Notes: generated from the sequence alone by a model not told the origin. Shown: positions 33,914 to 44,266, numbered from the stretch's first letter. The stretch is DNA of 64,000 nucleotides from Mycolicibacterium sp. HK-90 (GCF_030486405.1 NZ_CP129613.1:4960001-5024000); one strand, 5' to 3'. Program-made: numbers and translations.

Positions 33914-34514
33914 ACTCGAGCATCGCGTCGATCAGGCGGCGTAACACCTGCCTGATCTCGCGGCGGGCCTTCTTCGGATCCTCGGCGGTGGCGATGGCCA
34001 TGGCCGCCTCGTCGAGGGCGCCGATCAGCACGTGCGCCAGAGCCCGCACCGGCTGCTTGGCGAGCTGGCCCGCCTTGATCGCCTCGGCGAGCAGTTGCTC
34101 GGTCATCCCCAGGCTGTAGCGCTGGGCGACATCGCGGAAACCGGCCCAGCCGAGCACACTCGGCGCGTCGAGCAGGATCAACTGCCGCACTTCGGGATCA
34201 CCGGACACTTCCAGCCAGGCGTCGACCGCGGCCCGGAGCGCATCGGCCGGGGAGGTCGCCCCCGACGTGGCCACCGCCTCCGCCAACCTGCCCATCACAT
34301 CCTGCTCCACGGCCTCCGCAACCGCCAGGAAAAGCGCTGCCTTGTCGGCGAATTGGTGATACATCGCGCCGCGGGTCACCCCGGCAGCAGTCGCGATCTC
34401 GGGGGTACCGACGTCGGCATAGCCCCGTTCACCCCACAGTCGCCGGGCGGCCGAGATCAACGCCTCGCGGGTGGCCGCGGAACGCTCCTCTTGAGTACGT
34501 CTCTTGTTTTCCAT
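33912..34514 (-). CDS. TetR-family regulator (module 1)
   Basis: 200 aa. N-terminal TetR helix-turn-helix (TPEIATAAGVTRGAMYHQFADKAALF, about residues 33-58). The C-terminal ligand domain contains LIGALDEAAMAIATAEDPKKARR, which closely matches the regulator at 50647 (LIGALDEAALLIATADDPAEARR), so the two are paralogues. The start at 34514 is chosen because residues upstream overlap the operator. Divergent from an alpha/beta-hydrolase gene with a 62-bp spacer that holds a clear palindrome; autoregulation plus control of the hydrolase is likely. Confidence 0.9.
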   Translation of the reverse strand: MENKRRTQEERSAATREALISAARRLWGERGYADVGTPEIATAAGVTRGAMYHQFADKAALFLAVAEAVEQDVMGRLAEAVATSGATSPADALRAAVDAWLEVSGDPEVRQLILLDAPSVLGWAGFRDVAQRYSLGMTEQLLAEAIKAGQLAKQPVRALAHVLIGALDEAAMAIATAEDPKKARREIRQVLRRLIDAMLE

Positions 34515-34519
34515 ACACC

Positions 34520-34540
34520 CTGTTGGTAAGTTACCGGCAG
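34520..34540. promoter_or_regulatory. Candidate TetR operator, module 1
   Basis: An imperfect palindrome of 10-bp arms, CTGTTGGTAA and TTACCGGCAG, around a single G (8 of 10 positions symmetric), midway between the divergent TetR and hydrolase genes. Confidence 0.6.
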
Positions 34541-34576
34541 ACTGTTCGTAAATGTGCATCGAGCCGGGAGTCATCC

Positions 34577-35407
34577 ATGTCGATCATTGAGATTAGCGCC
34601 GGAACCATCCATTACGAGGAATTCGGACCAACCGACGGCAGGCCGGTCGTCTTCGTCCACGGCTACATGATGGGTGGTCAGTTGTGGCGGCAGGTCAGCT
34701 CCCGGCTGGCCGCACGCGGCCTGCGGTGCATCGTTCCGACCTGGCCGCTGGGTGCGCATCCCGAACCGCTGCGCCCCGGCGCCGACCGCAGTATCCGCGG
34801 CGTGGCCGGGATCGTGGCCGAGACGCTGGCCGCACTGGACCTGCAGGATGTCGTGCTCGTCGGCAACGACACGGGCGGCGTCGTCACGCAGCTCGTCGCA
34901 GTGCACCACCCGGACCGGATCGGCGCGCTGGTGCTGACGAGTTGCGATGCGTTCGAACACTTTCCGCCGCCCATCCTGAAACCGGTGATCGCGGCCGCGC
35001 GGTACCGGGGACTGTTCCGCGTGGGTGCCCAGGCGATGCGGATTCCCGTGGTGCGCCGGCGGGCGTTCGCCGGGCTGGCGCACTCGAACATCGACGCCTT
35101 CACCCGCGAATGGGCGCGGACCACGCTGTCCAACCCGGCGATCGTCGAGGATCTCCGACAGTTCTCCCTGTCCCTGCGCCCGGAGGTCACCACCGCGGTG
35201 GCGGCGCAGCTGCCGGAATTCGACAAGCCGACGCTCATCGCGTGGTCGGCCGACGACCTGTTCTTCGAACTCGGAGACGGCAAGCGGCTCGCCGACATCA
35301 TCCCGAACGCGCGGCTCGAGGTCATCGACGGTGCGCGCACGTACTCGATGGTCGACCGGCCGGACCGCCTGGCCGATCTGCTCTCGGCCATCGCCGTGCG
35401 CGCGTAG
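34577..35407 (+). CDS. Alpha/beta-hydrolase with Asp elbow, lacking the canonical His (module 1)
   Basis: 276 aa alpha/beta-hydrolase fold. The oxyanion segment is VHGYMMGGQLW. At the nucleophile elbow the sequence is VGNDTGG, with Asp where serine is usual, as in haloalkane dehalogenases and epoxide hydrolases. The acid is likely Asp in WSADDLFF. Where the catalytic His is expected, the sequence reads GARTYSMVDRP, with Thr. So the classical Ser-His-Asp triad is absent. It shares HG-WR-RCI-P, LGAH and VLVGN-GG blocks with the hydrolase at 49654. GGGAG lies before the ATG; readings from 34523 overlap the operator. Confidence 0.88.
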   Translation: MSIIEISAGTIHYEEFGPTDGRPVVFVHGYMMGGQLWRQVSSRLAARGLRCIVPTWPLGAHPEPLRPGADRSIRGVAGIVAETLAALDLQDVVLVGNDTGGVVTQLVAVHHPDRIGALVLTSCDAFEHFPPPILKPVIAAARYRGLFRVGAQAMRIPVVRRRAFAGLAHSNIDAFTREWARTTLSNPAIVEDLRQFSLSLRPEVTTAVAAQLPEFDKPTLIAWSADDLFFELGDGKRLADIIPNARLEVIDGARTYSMVDRPDRLADLLSAIAVRA

Positions 35408-35445
35408 CGAGAGAGCCGGGAACCCGCGAAGAACGTCCCGCGAGC

Positions 35446-35451
35446 GCTAGA
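35446..35451 (+). repeat. Target-site duplication, left of IS copy 2
   Basis: GCTAGA, repeated directly at 36529-36534. Confidence 0.9.
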
Positions 35452-36528
35452 TGTATTCAGCCATCACGTTGGTCGCAGCCGGCTGATCGGCGGTAGACCT
35501 TCGAGTGCGCTGTGGCGGCGTTGAGTGTTGTAGAACTTGACCCAGGGTGCAAGGGCGTGGGCGCGGTCTGCGTTGGAGGCGAACACTCTGCGGTAGGACC
35601 ATTCGCTTTGCAGGGTGCGGTTATAGCGCTCCACTTTTCCGTTCTGCCAGGGGCAATGCGGCTTGATGAAGAGGTGTTTGGCGTGCAGTTGGTCGATGGC
35701 GGCGGCGACGTGTGCTGAGCGCCGATAGCTCAGATGGTTGTCGGTAATGACTCTCTCGATGCGCGAAATGCCCTGTGATTGAAAGTATTGCGCTGCCCGA
35801 GTGATGAATCCCGCACACGTCGGTCCCTTCTCATCGGCATGGATTTCCGAGTACGCCAGCCGGCTGTGGTCATCGACCATCGAGTGCACGTAGTCATACC
35901 CGACACCACGGCCGCGGACTTCTTCGCTGCGCCCGTGAGCGCGCCACCCACCCCCATCCGGAATCCGGCCCAGCTTCTTGACATCGACGTGCACCAGTTC
36001 GCCAGGCTGGTCTCGTTCGTAACGGCATGCCGTGGCTTTCGATGCCTTGATCACCGCACCGGTCATCGGATCGCAGTCACGAAGCAAGGGCGCACCGCGA
36101 CGGCGCAGAATCCGCCCGACGGTCCGCGCTGAGATACCGAGCTCGGGGCCCAGCCAATCCTGGCCCCGACGATGGCGGCGACGCGCGGCGATCACTTGGC
36201 GCTCCACACGTGCCGACATCCGGGTGGGGCAGCGGTGCGGGCGGGAGGACCGGTCGCGCAACCCGGGCTCGCCTTCAGCCGCAAAACGGCTAATCCAGGT
36301 GTGTACGCATTTGCGGGAGATGCCCATCGCCGCGGCGATATGGGCCTGTTTCCAGCCTTGCTGGTGGCGCTGCACGATCAGCATTCGGCCGTGCAGCGTT
36401 GTGCGGGCATTACGGTGGGACACGAGAACCTCCGGGTTGGTGATGGGCCTTCGACAAGCCACACCTCACCCGGAGGTTCTCTTCACATCAAGCCAACACG
36501 CCTGCTACCAACGTCATGACCGGGTACA
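35452..36528 (-). mobile_element. IS481-family insertion sequence, copy 2 (1,077 bp)
   Basis: The same 1,077-bp element as at 11930-13006, in opposite orientation, with the same termini (TGTATTCAG at the left, GGGTACA at the right). It has its own 6-bp duplication GCTAGA, different from that of copy 1, so it arose by a separate transposition. It lies at the stop codon of fadD14 and 44 bp beyond the module 1 hydrolase. Confidence 0.95.
35464..36423 (-). CDS. IS481-family transposase, copy 2
   Basis: 319 aa, identical over its full length to the product of copy 1, with both helix-turn-helix segments and the Asp, Asp, Glu catalytic triad (HVDVKK, VITDNH, KVERYN). The GTG at 36423 has GGAGG 5 nt upstream. 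The RBS-masking hairpin is at 36424-36437 with 36468-36481. Absence of any change between copies indicates recent spread. Confidence 0.92.
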   Translation of the reverse strand: MSHRNARTTLHGRMLIVQRHQQGWKQAHIAAAMGISRKCVHTWISRFAAEGEPGLRDRSSRPHRCPTRMSARVERQVIAARRRHRRGQDWLGPELGISARTVGRILRRRGAPLLRDCDPMTGAVIKASKATACRYERDQPGELVHVDVKKLGRIPDGGGWRAHGRSEEVRGRGVGYDYVHSMVDDHSRLAYSEIHADEKGPTCAGFITRAAQYFQSQGISRIERVITDNHLSYRRSAHVAAAIDQLHAKHLFIKPHCPWQNGKVERYNRTLQSEWSYRRVFASNADRAHALAPWVKFYNTQRRHSALEGLPPISRLRPT

Positions 36529-36529
36529 G

Positions 36530-38152
<1,623 letters not shown>

Positions 38153-38159
38153 GGCCGCG

Positions 38160-38165
38160 ATGCTA
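38160..38165 (-). promoter_or_regulatory. Candidate leaderless promoter of fadD14
   Basis: TAGCAT on the minus strand, 7 nt before the GTG start. Confidence 0.5.
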
Positions 38166-38259
38166 TGCGCTCGCCGGGCGGCGTCGACGGGAACGATTCG
38201 AATTCCCCGAACGATGTATGTAGGGGAAGATGAACCGGTAACGACGGAAGGTGCGGCCG

Positions 38260-38571
38260 ATGCGCATGAAGTGGTCCCTGGCAGCAGTCGCAATGGCTGT
38301 ATTCGGGATGATCGGCGCGTCGTCCGCGGTGGCCTCGGCCGAGGAGACCGCCCAGCAGGTGATCAGCCGCCTGCAGTCCGAGGGCTACACCGTCACCATC
38401 GACAAGATCGGCACCGCCCCGCTGGACCAGTGCACGGTCACCAGCGTGCGCAACCCCCAGCAGGTCAGCCAACTGGTGCCCTACGTCGGACCGGGCCTGG
38501 GTGGCGATCGGATCCTGGTCCCGTCGGTCACCAGCCGGACCGTGTCGGTCTCGCTCAACTGCCAGCGCTGA
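38260..38571 (+). CDS. Small secreted protein, paralogue A
   Basis: 103 aa. Signal peptide of about 27 residues ending ASSAVASAEE. The mature 75-residue domain contains GYTVTIDKIGTAPLDQCTVT, SVRNPQ and a C-terminal Cys, so two cysteines could form a disulfide. It is a clear paralogue of the facing gene at 38575. GGAAGG lies upstream of the ATG at 38260. The family is common in mycobacterial secretomes; its function is unknown. The two genes converge with only 3 bp between stops. Confidence 0.85.
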   Translation: MRMKWSLAAVAMAVFGMIGASSAVASAEETAQQVISRLQSEGYTVTIDKIGTAPLDQCTVTSVRNPQQVSQLVPYVGPGLGGDRILVPSVTSRTVSVSLNCQR

Positions 38572-38574
38572 GCC

Positions 38575-38889
38575 CTACCGCGTACAGTCCAACGACACCG
38601 TGATGGTGCGTCGCACCACGACCGGTACCAGGTCGAAATCCCTCTTGCCGTTCTTGCCGAACCGCTCGACCCGGATGAGTTTGGTCTGGGTCTGAGGGTT
38701 GCGGACGCTGGTGACGATGCACTGGTCCAGCGGCGCATTGCCCACCCGGTCGATGTTGACCTGGAATCCTTCAGCTTCCAGCTGGCCGATGGTCACGATC
38801 GGTGACTCCGCGGCTGCCGGTGCTGCCGGCGCCAGAATGGTGCCTACTGCCGCCCCCGACGCGGCCAGCATGACGATGGTTGCTCGCAT
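38575..38889 (-). CDS. Small secreted protein, paralogue B
   Basis: 104 aa. Signal peptide (RATIVMLAASGAAVGTILA, cleavage near PAAPAAAES). The mature domain has GFQVNIDRVGNAPLDQCIVT and SVRNPQ, aligned with paralogue A, and a last-turn Cys (SLDCTR). The start at 38889 gives a normal signal peptide and the same length as paralogue A; the GTG at 38922 would add 11 polar residues. An AAAGGAGAAG stretch further upstream is too distant to decide. Confidence 0.82.
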   Translation of the reverse strand: MRATIVMLAASGAAVGTILAPAAPAAAESPIVTIGQLEAEGFQVNIDRVGNAPLDQCIVTSVRNPQTQTKLIRVERFGKNGKRDFDLVPVVVRRTITVSLDCTR

Positions 38890-39025
38890 GACCGTGTCTT
38901 CTTTCTTGCTTGTCGCACTCACCTTTTCGGTGATTTCTTCTCCTTTGTTACGGGCGAGGGCGGCCGCTGGTTCAATTGCGCAGAAAGGCCCGGCCGGACA
39001 GACCGGCCGGGCCTTTGTCGAACGG

Positions 39026-40384
39026 CTACACGCGAGCGGGTTCGGCGACCGACGGATGATCGTCGACCATTGTCAGCTCGTCGAACGGATCCTGGCCGCG
39101 CAGCACCGCATCGACTTTGGTCTTGTCGACGGTGTGGGTCCACGAGCCGACGAGCAAGGTGGCCACCGCATTACCCGAGAAGTTGGTGACGGCCCGCGCC
39201 TCCGACATGAAGCGGTCGATACCCACGATCAGGCCGACGCCGTCGAGCAGGTCCGGGCGGTGGCTCTGCAGGCCGCCGGCCAGCGTGGCCAGCCCGGCGC
39301 CGGTCACCCCGGCCGCGCCCTTGGAGGCGACGATCATGAACACCAGCAGGCCGATCTGCTGTCCGACGGACATCGGGGCGCCGAGCGCGTCGGCGATGAA
39401 CAGCGACGCCATGGTCAGGTAGATCGCGGTGCCGTCGAGATTGAACGAATATCCGGTCGGCACAACGACTCCGACGGTGCTGCGGTCGACGCCGAGGTGC
39501 TCCATCTTGGCGATGAGCCGTGGCAGCGCGGATTCCGATGACGAGGTCGAGAAGATCAGCAGGTACTCGCGGGCCAGGTAGCGCACCAGCTTGAAGATCG
39601 AGACGCCGGCCACCACCCGCAACAGCACCCCGAGCACGCCGAACACGAACAGCACGCAGGTGACGTAGAAGCCGAACATCAGCGTCAGCAGCTGGGTCAC
39701 GGCGGTCCAACCGGTCTGGCCGACGACGTTGGCGATCGCACCGAACGCGCCGATCGGGGCCAGCCACAGGATCATGATCAGCACCTTGAAGACCAGCTTC
39801 TGCAGGTGTTCGATGCCGCGCAGGATCGGCTCGCCGGCGCTGCCCATCGCCTGCAGTGCGAAACCCACCAGGAGCGCGACGAACAGGGCCTGCAGCACGC
39901 TGCCCGCCGTCAGCGACGAGAACAGCGTCTCCGGGATGATGCCCTGGACGAAGTCCATCAGCCCGCCGGCTTCGTGGGCCTTCTCCGCGAGCTCGGCGCC
40001 CTTGCCCGCGGTGGACTCGGACAGGTGCATGCCGCTGCCGGGGTGGATCAGGTTGCCGACCACCAGACCGATCGCCAACGCGAACGTCGACATCACCAGG
40101 AAGTAGACGAAGGCCAGGCCGCCGACCTTGCCGACGGTGGCGGCCTTGCGGACCGATCCGATGCCCAGCACGATCGTGCAGAAGATCACCGGCGCGATCA
40201 TCATCTTGATCAGGCTGACGAACATCGTGCCGAGCACGCCGACGCTCTTGCCCACCTCGGGCGCCACCAGCCCGACCGCCACCCCGGCGAACACCGCGAC
40301 GATGACGGCGATGTAGAGCCAGTGGGTACGGTCGCGGCGCTGTGGCGGCGCGGGTTCGGGTTGCCGGTCCATGGTGGTGGTCAT
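39026..40384 (-). CDS. dctA: C4-dicarboxylate/H+ (Na+) symporter DctA
   Basis: 452 aa, dicarboxylate/amino-acid:cation symporter (DAACS) family. About eight membrane helices plus two re-entrant loops; hallmark segments are the serine-rich hairpin FSTSSSESALPRL, the GYSFNLDGTAIYLT helix and the later GVTGAGLATLAGGL. It imports succinate, fumarate or malate. GGAGGA lies before the ATG at 40384; longer readings run back into the kinase promoter region. It is divergent from a CitA/DcuS-type sensor kinase, which fits dicarboxylate-induced expression. Confidence 0.93.
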   Translation of the reverse strand: MTTTMDRQPEPAPPQRRDRTHWLYIAVIVAVFAGVAVGLVAPEVGKSVGVLGTMFVSLIKMMIAPVIFCTIVLGIGSVRKAATVGKVGGLAFVYFLVMSTFALAIGLVVGNLIHPGSGMHLSESTAGKGAELAEKAHEAGGLMDFVQGIIPETLFSSLTAGSVLQALFVALLVGFALQAMGSAGEPILRGIEHLQKLVFKVLIMILWLAPIGAFGAIANVVGQTGWTAVTQLLTLMFGFYVTCVLFVFGVLGVLLRVVAGVSIFKLVRYLAREYLLIFSTSSSESALPRLIAKMEHLGVDRSTVGVVVPTGYSFNLDGTAIYLTMASLFIADALGAPMSVGQQIGLLVFMIVASKGAAGVTGAGLATLAGGLQSHRPDLLDGVGLIVGIDRFMSEARAVTNFSGNAVATLLVGSWTHTVDKTKVDAVLRGQDPFDELTMVDDHPSVAEPARV

Positions 40385-40489
40385 GGCGTGTCCTCCGTTG
40401 ACGAATTCGGGTCTGCAACGATGTTCGGGGTCGAGGGTGAGCCAGGTCACGTTTAAGTTCATTACGTTCAAGAGGCAACGAGACGACCG

Positions 40490-42040
40490 GTGGTGGATGC
40501 GATGAACGGGTGGCGGCCGGCCAGGTGGTCCCTGGCCGGGCAGGCGATCGCGCTGCAGGTCCTCGTGGTGGCGCTGGTGGTGCTGGCCGCTTCGGCGTTG
40601 GCCCTGTTCGACGCCCGCCGCGACGGGGACGACGCCGCTCGTCAGCAGGTGGTCGGCATCGCCACCGCGCTGGCGGATTCCCCCTCGACCGCGGCCGCCA
40701 TCCGGTCCGGACGCGCGACGGAGACGCTGCAGCCGGTCACCGAGGCGGTGCGCAAAGACACCGACATCGCGTTCATCACGATCATGGCGCCCGACCGGAC
40801 CCGCTTCACCCACACCGATCCGGGTCAGATCGGCGGGCAGTACCTCGGGACGGTCGAGCCGGCGCTGCGCGGCGAGACGTTCAGCGAGGTCTACACCGGG
40901 ACGCTGGGGCCGTCGGTGCGCGCGATCGCGCCGGTGCGGGATCGCGACGGGACCATCGTGGGGCTGGTGTCGGCGGGGATCACCCAGCAGACCCTGGCTC
41001 AGCGCTGGTGGGCGCAGATTCCGACGATCGCCGCGGTAACCGCTGCCGCCCTTGGTGTTTCGCTCATCGGGGTGTGGGCCATCCGGCGCAGGCTACTCCG
41101 CCAGACCCATGGCCTGCGGCCCGACGAACTGCGCGTGATGTACGACCATCACGATGCGATCCTGCATTCGGTGTCGGAGGGCCTCATCGTGCTCGACCGC
41201 AACGGCGTGGCGCTGGCCAACGACGAAGCTCGACGCCTGTTGTCACTGCCGTCGGGACCGGTGCGTCAGAGTGAGCTCCCGGAGTTCCTGCGCAGCCACG
41301 ATCCGGGTGTCCGCGACGAGGTCCATGTCACCGACAACCGGGTCCTCGTGGTGAACCGGGCTCGGGTTGCCGGCTCGGGGGCGGAGGTGGTCACGATCCG
41401 CGACCGCACCGAATTGCAGGGAGCTCTGGGCGAACTCAGCTCGCTGCAGGTGCTCGCCGACTCGCTGCGGGCTCAGGCGCACGAGTCGGCGAACAAACTC
41501 CACACGGTGATCACCATGGTGGAGATGGGCCGGCCCGAGGACGCGGTCCGGTTCGCCACCAGCGATCTGGAGTTGTCGCAGCGGCTGGTGGACCGGTTGT
41601 CGCAGGCCGTCGGCGAACCGGCCCTCGTGGCCCTGCTGCTCGGCAAGACGGCTCAGGCCGACGAACGCGGAATCACCCTGACCGTCACCGAAGACACCCA
41701 GTTGTCCACGGACGCCGTGCTGTCCGGGGCGGAGATGGTGACGGTACTGGGCAATCTCATCGACAATGCGATGGATGCCTGTGACCGGGAAGATCCGTGG
41801 ATCGAGGTCACGGTGAGCCAGGATGATCACGAATTGCTGATCCGGGTGGCCGACAGCGGTCCCGGTATGGATCCCGCCACGTTTGAAAAGGCCATGCAGC
41901 GGGGTTATTCGACCAAGTCGGATTCCTCGGGCCACGGCCTGGGTCTGGCCCTGGTCGCCCAGACGGTCAGACGGCACGGCGGAACGCTGCGCGCCGACGT
42001 CACGTACGGTTCGGTGGTGACCGCGACGGTGCCCACATGA
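40490..42040 (+). CDS. CitA/DcuS-type sensor histidine kinase
   Basis: 516 aa. Membrane helix 1 (about 15-35), extracytoplasmic sCACHE-like sensor (about 40-175; AFITIMAPDRTRFTH), membrane helix 2 (about 176-196), PAS domain (about 215-310), dimerisation helix with the phosphoacceptor His in LRAQAHESANKLHT, and a HATPase domain (NLIDNAMDA, GPGM, GHGLGLALV). Organisation is that of citrate/C4-dicarboxylate sensors. The stop overlaps the response regulator start (ATGA). The start codon is uncertain (GTG 40490 or ATG 40502). Its likely target is the divergent dctA. Confidence 0.9.
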   Translation: MVDAMNGWRPARWSLAGQAIALQVLVVALVVLAASALALFDARRDGDDAARQQVVGIATALADSPSTAAAIRSGRATETLQPVTEAVRKDTDIAFITIMAPDRTRFTHTDPGQIGGQYLGTVEPALRGETFSEVYTGTLGPSVRAIAPVRDRDGTIVGLVSAGITQQTLAQRWWAQIPTIAAVTAAALGVSLIGVWAIRRRLLRQTHGLRPDELRVMYDHHDAILHSVSEGLIVLDRNGVALANDEARRLLSLPSGPVRQSELPEFLRSHDPGVRDEVHVTDNRVLVVNRARVAGSGAEVVTIRDRTELQGALGELSSLQVLADSLRAQAHESANKLHTVITMVEMGRPEDAVRFATSDLELSQRLVDRLSQAVGEPALVALLLGKTAQADERGITLTVTEDTQLSTDAVLSGAEMVTVLGNLIDNAMDACDREDPWIEVTVSQDDHELLIRVADSGPGMDPATFEKAMQRGYSTKSDSSGHGLGLALVAQTVRRHGGTLRADVTYGSVVTATVPT

Positions 42041-42738
42041 CCGGACCCACCATCCAGGTGCTGATCGTGGAGGACGATCCGCTGATCGCCGAGGCCCATC
42101 AGGCCTATCTTGGTCGCCTGGAGGGGTTTTCGTTGGCAGCGGTGGCGCACACCGCGCGTGATGCGATGCGGGCGGCGGCTGTGGCCGCGACATCGGAGCA
42201 TCCCATCGATCTGGTGCTCCTGGATATCGGATTGCCGGACGCCAGCGGAATCTCGTTGGCATCCGGCCTTTCCGGGCTCACGCCGGCACCCGACATCATC
42301 GCCATCACCTCCGAGCGGGATCTGGAGATGGTGCGCGCCGCCGTTGCCCACGGCGCCCTGGCATATCTGCTGAAGCCCTTTGCGTTCGCGGCTTTTCGCG
42401 ATCGGCTGGAGCGTTATCGCCGCTATCGTTCGGCGCTGCCGTCTGGAACCGACGCCGCCAGTCAGGCCGAGGTCGACCGGGCCCTGGCCGAACTGCGGGT
42501 GACGACCGACAAATCCACCGCGCCCAAGGGTGCGGCACCGCAGACCACCGAAGGGATCGCCGCCGCGGTGCGGGACGAGCCCGGCGGATTGACCGCCGAA
42601 GAGGCAGCGAAACGGGTGGGTGTCTCGCGGGTGACGGCGTGGCGCTATCTCGAGCGTCTGGCCGATGACGGGACGGTCAACCGCACCACGGAGTACGGCA
42701 AGGCCGGACGGCCGCGCACCCGCTATCGATGGCGCTGA
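42037..42738 (+). CDS. CitB/DcuR-type response regulator
   Basis: 233 aa. Receiver domain (residues 1-125) with the acidic pair EDDPL, phosphoacceptor Asp in LVLLDIGLPD, Thr in ITSERD and Lys in LLKPFAF. The C-terminal domain is a helix-turn-helix (TAEEAAKRVGVSRVTAWRYLERL), typical of regulators partnered with CitA/DcuS kinases. Overlaps the kinase gene by 4 bp. It probably activates dctA when external dicarboxylate is sensed. Confidence 0.92.
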   Translation: MTGPTIQVLIVEDDPLIAEAHQAYLGRLEGFSLAAVAHTARDAMRAAAVAATSEHPIDLVLLDIGLPDASGISLASGLSGLTPAPDIIAITSERDLEMVRAAVAHGALAYLLKPFAFAAFRDRLERYRRYRSALPSGTDAASQAEVDRALAELRVTTDKSTAPKGAAPQTTEGIAAAVRDEPGGLTAEEAAKRVGVSRVTAWRYLERLADDGTVNRTTEYGKAGRPRTRYRWR

Positions 42739-42739
42739 A

Positions 42740-43831
42740 TCAGGCGCCGGCCGGCTCCAGGGCGGGCATCACATGCATCTCGACCGCGTCGACCGCGGCC
42801 AGCTGCGAGTACAGCGACTCGGCGACATCGAACACGTTGACCTGGCCCGCGTAGTCGGCGACGTACAGCCGGGTGCCGTCGTGACGCACGGCGACCGCCG
42901 AGGGTTGTGCGTGCACGTCCATGCTCCCCTGGACCTGGCTGGTCAGCGCACACCAGACGGTGACGCGGTCGTAGTCGACCAGGTACGCGCGAGTGGCGTC
43001 AGGGCTCAGCACCAGCTGGGTGGGAGCCCCGCCGACCTCGACGGCGTCCACGACGGTGGCCGCGGAAAGGTCGACGGTGTGAATCGCACCGCGATGGTCC
43101 AGATCGGAGGTCAGCACGTAGGCAGCACCCTCGCCGACCGCGATGTCGCGGATCGGGGCGCCGATCCACACCGTGGCCTGCACCTGCGCGGTTTCGGTGT
43201 TGACGATCACCAGCCGGCTGCCGCGGACATCGGAGGTGGCGACGTACAGCCGCTTGCCCGCCGCATCGATCTGCAGGGCATCGAGGTTGATCCCGGGACC
43301 GGTGGCGATGTCGATGGTGCCGACCCGCTCGGCGGTGGTGTCGATGACGGCGATGTCGATCCGCTCGTGGCCGGCGCGACCGGCGAAAACCCGCTTGCCG
43401 TCCGGGCTGATGGCCAGGGCGGTGACGGCGAAGGCCAGCGGGTACTCGGTGAGCGCCGCACCGGTGATGGTGTCGACGGTGACGATCGAGTCATGCCCGG
43501 CAGTCGAGACGCTGACGTAGGCGCGGTCGTCGGCGAGGACGACGGCGAACGGATCTCCGGGCAGTCGCACCGAACCCACCACACCCATGGCGTGCGGGTT
43601 GATGACCGTCAGGCTCTGAGTGGCGGCATTGGTGACCACCACGGTGTCGCGGTCGGGATCCACGGCGATGTCACCGATGGGCCCGAGGCCGATCTCGGCC
43701 AGACCGGCCACATCGATGTCGTCGAGCGCACCGTCGAACGCGACGCTGCGGACTGACATGTCTTCGATGGCTCGGTCATTGCGGCCAGAGCGCACGGCAT
43801 CGGTCAGCGCGCGCAGGAAGTTCTTTGCCAT
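42740..43831 (-). CDS. YncE-like beta-propeller protein
   Basis: 363 aa. Residues of about 40-340 form repeated blades of about 42 residues with motifs such as DIAVDPDRDTVVVTN, VVLADDRAYVSVS, AISPDGKRVFAG and LVLSPDATRAYLVD, the pattern of a seven-bladed lactonase/YncE propeller. No signal peptide is visible, so it may be cytosolic. Ligand unknown. The ATG at 43831 has GGAGG 11 nt upstream; the GTG at 43843 would overlap it. It is preceded by a 435-bp AT-richer spacer. Confidence 0.85.
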   Translation of the reverse strand: MAKNFLRALTDAVRSGRNDRAIEDMSVRSVAFDGALDDIDVAGLAEIGLGPIGDIAVDPDRDTVVVTNAATQSLTVINPHAMGVVGSVRLPGDPFAVVLADDRAYVSVSTAGHDSIVTVDTITGAALTEYPLAFAVTALAISPDGKRVFAGRAGHERIDIAVIDTTAERVGTIDIATGPGINLDALQIDAAGKRLYVATSDVRGSRLVIVNTETAQVQATVWIGAPIRDIAVGEGAAYVLTSDLDHRGAIHTVDLSAATVVDAVEVGGAPTQLVLSPDATRAYLVDYDRVTVWCALTSQVQGSMDVHAQPSAVAVRHDGTRLYVADYAGQVNVFDVAESLYSQLAAVDAVEMHVMPALEPAGA

Positions 43832-44266
43832 CGTTATCGGCACCTCCGCCGGCAGGGCTTTAACCGGCTCTAGATTCCAGGTCTATCTGCGCCGGGAGTG
43901 GCGCGGTTGCATTGAGTCTAGCGACGAAACCGACAGCTTCCGGACCACTTCGCAGCGAATATGCGACAGCCGTCAACACTCTCTCAGAATGCGCTTAAGA
44001 AATTCTTCGCTATCGACCTGTTACCTTTTGGTCGCATCCGATTAAATGCGTGTTACCAGGACCTTCGCCGCGATCGATAAGCGCCGGAGTTTCCGTGGCG
44101 GACCTGTCCGTCAATAACAATTCTTACCATCGCCGGCAAAAGTGAGCGGTAAATCACACCACGACACACCAGCAAACTTTCTTGGGCGTCAACCCGCCCC
44201 GACCGGTGCGGACGGCGGATATGTGTTACGGCAGTGAAAGTTGAGTCATGACGAATCGGTAGTTCG
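43832..44266. other. AT-richer intergenic region upstream of the propeller gene
   Basis: 435 bp without a convincing gene, clearly lower in GC than its surroundings. On the minus strand TAGACT (43915-43920) could be a -10 box for the propeller gene. Repeated GTTACC/GGTAAC-type words occur around 44020-44060. I see no strong hairpin. The length and base composition suggest a regulated promoter or a remnant of transferred DNA. Confidence 0.4.

Noticed and set aside
34577..35407. Haloalkane dehalogenase call for the module 1 hydrolase
   Set aside because: The Asp elbow fits, but the halide-binding Trp after Asp is Thr and the catalytic His is missing.
11930..36528. Composite transposon bounded by the two IS copies
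   Set aside because: Each copy has its own, different 6-bp duplication and the interior is core genome in the expected order, so the copies inserted separately.
43832..44266. Possible RNA gene in the AT-richer spacer
   Set aside because: No strong stem, no tRNA-like cloverleaf and no terminator were found; left as an intergenic region.
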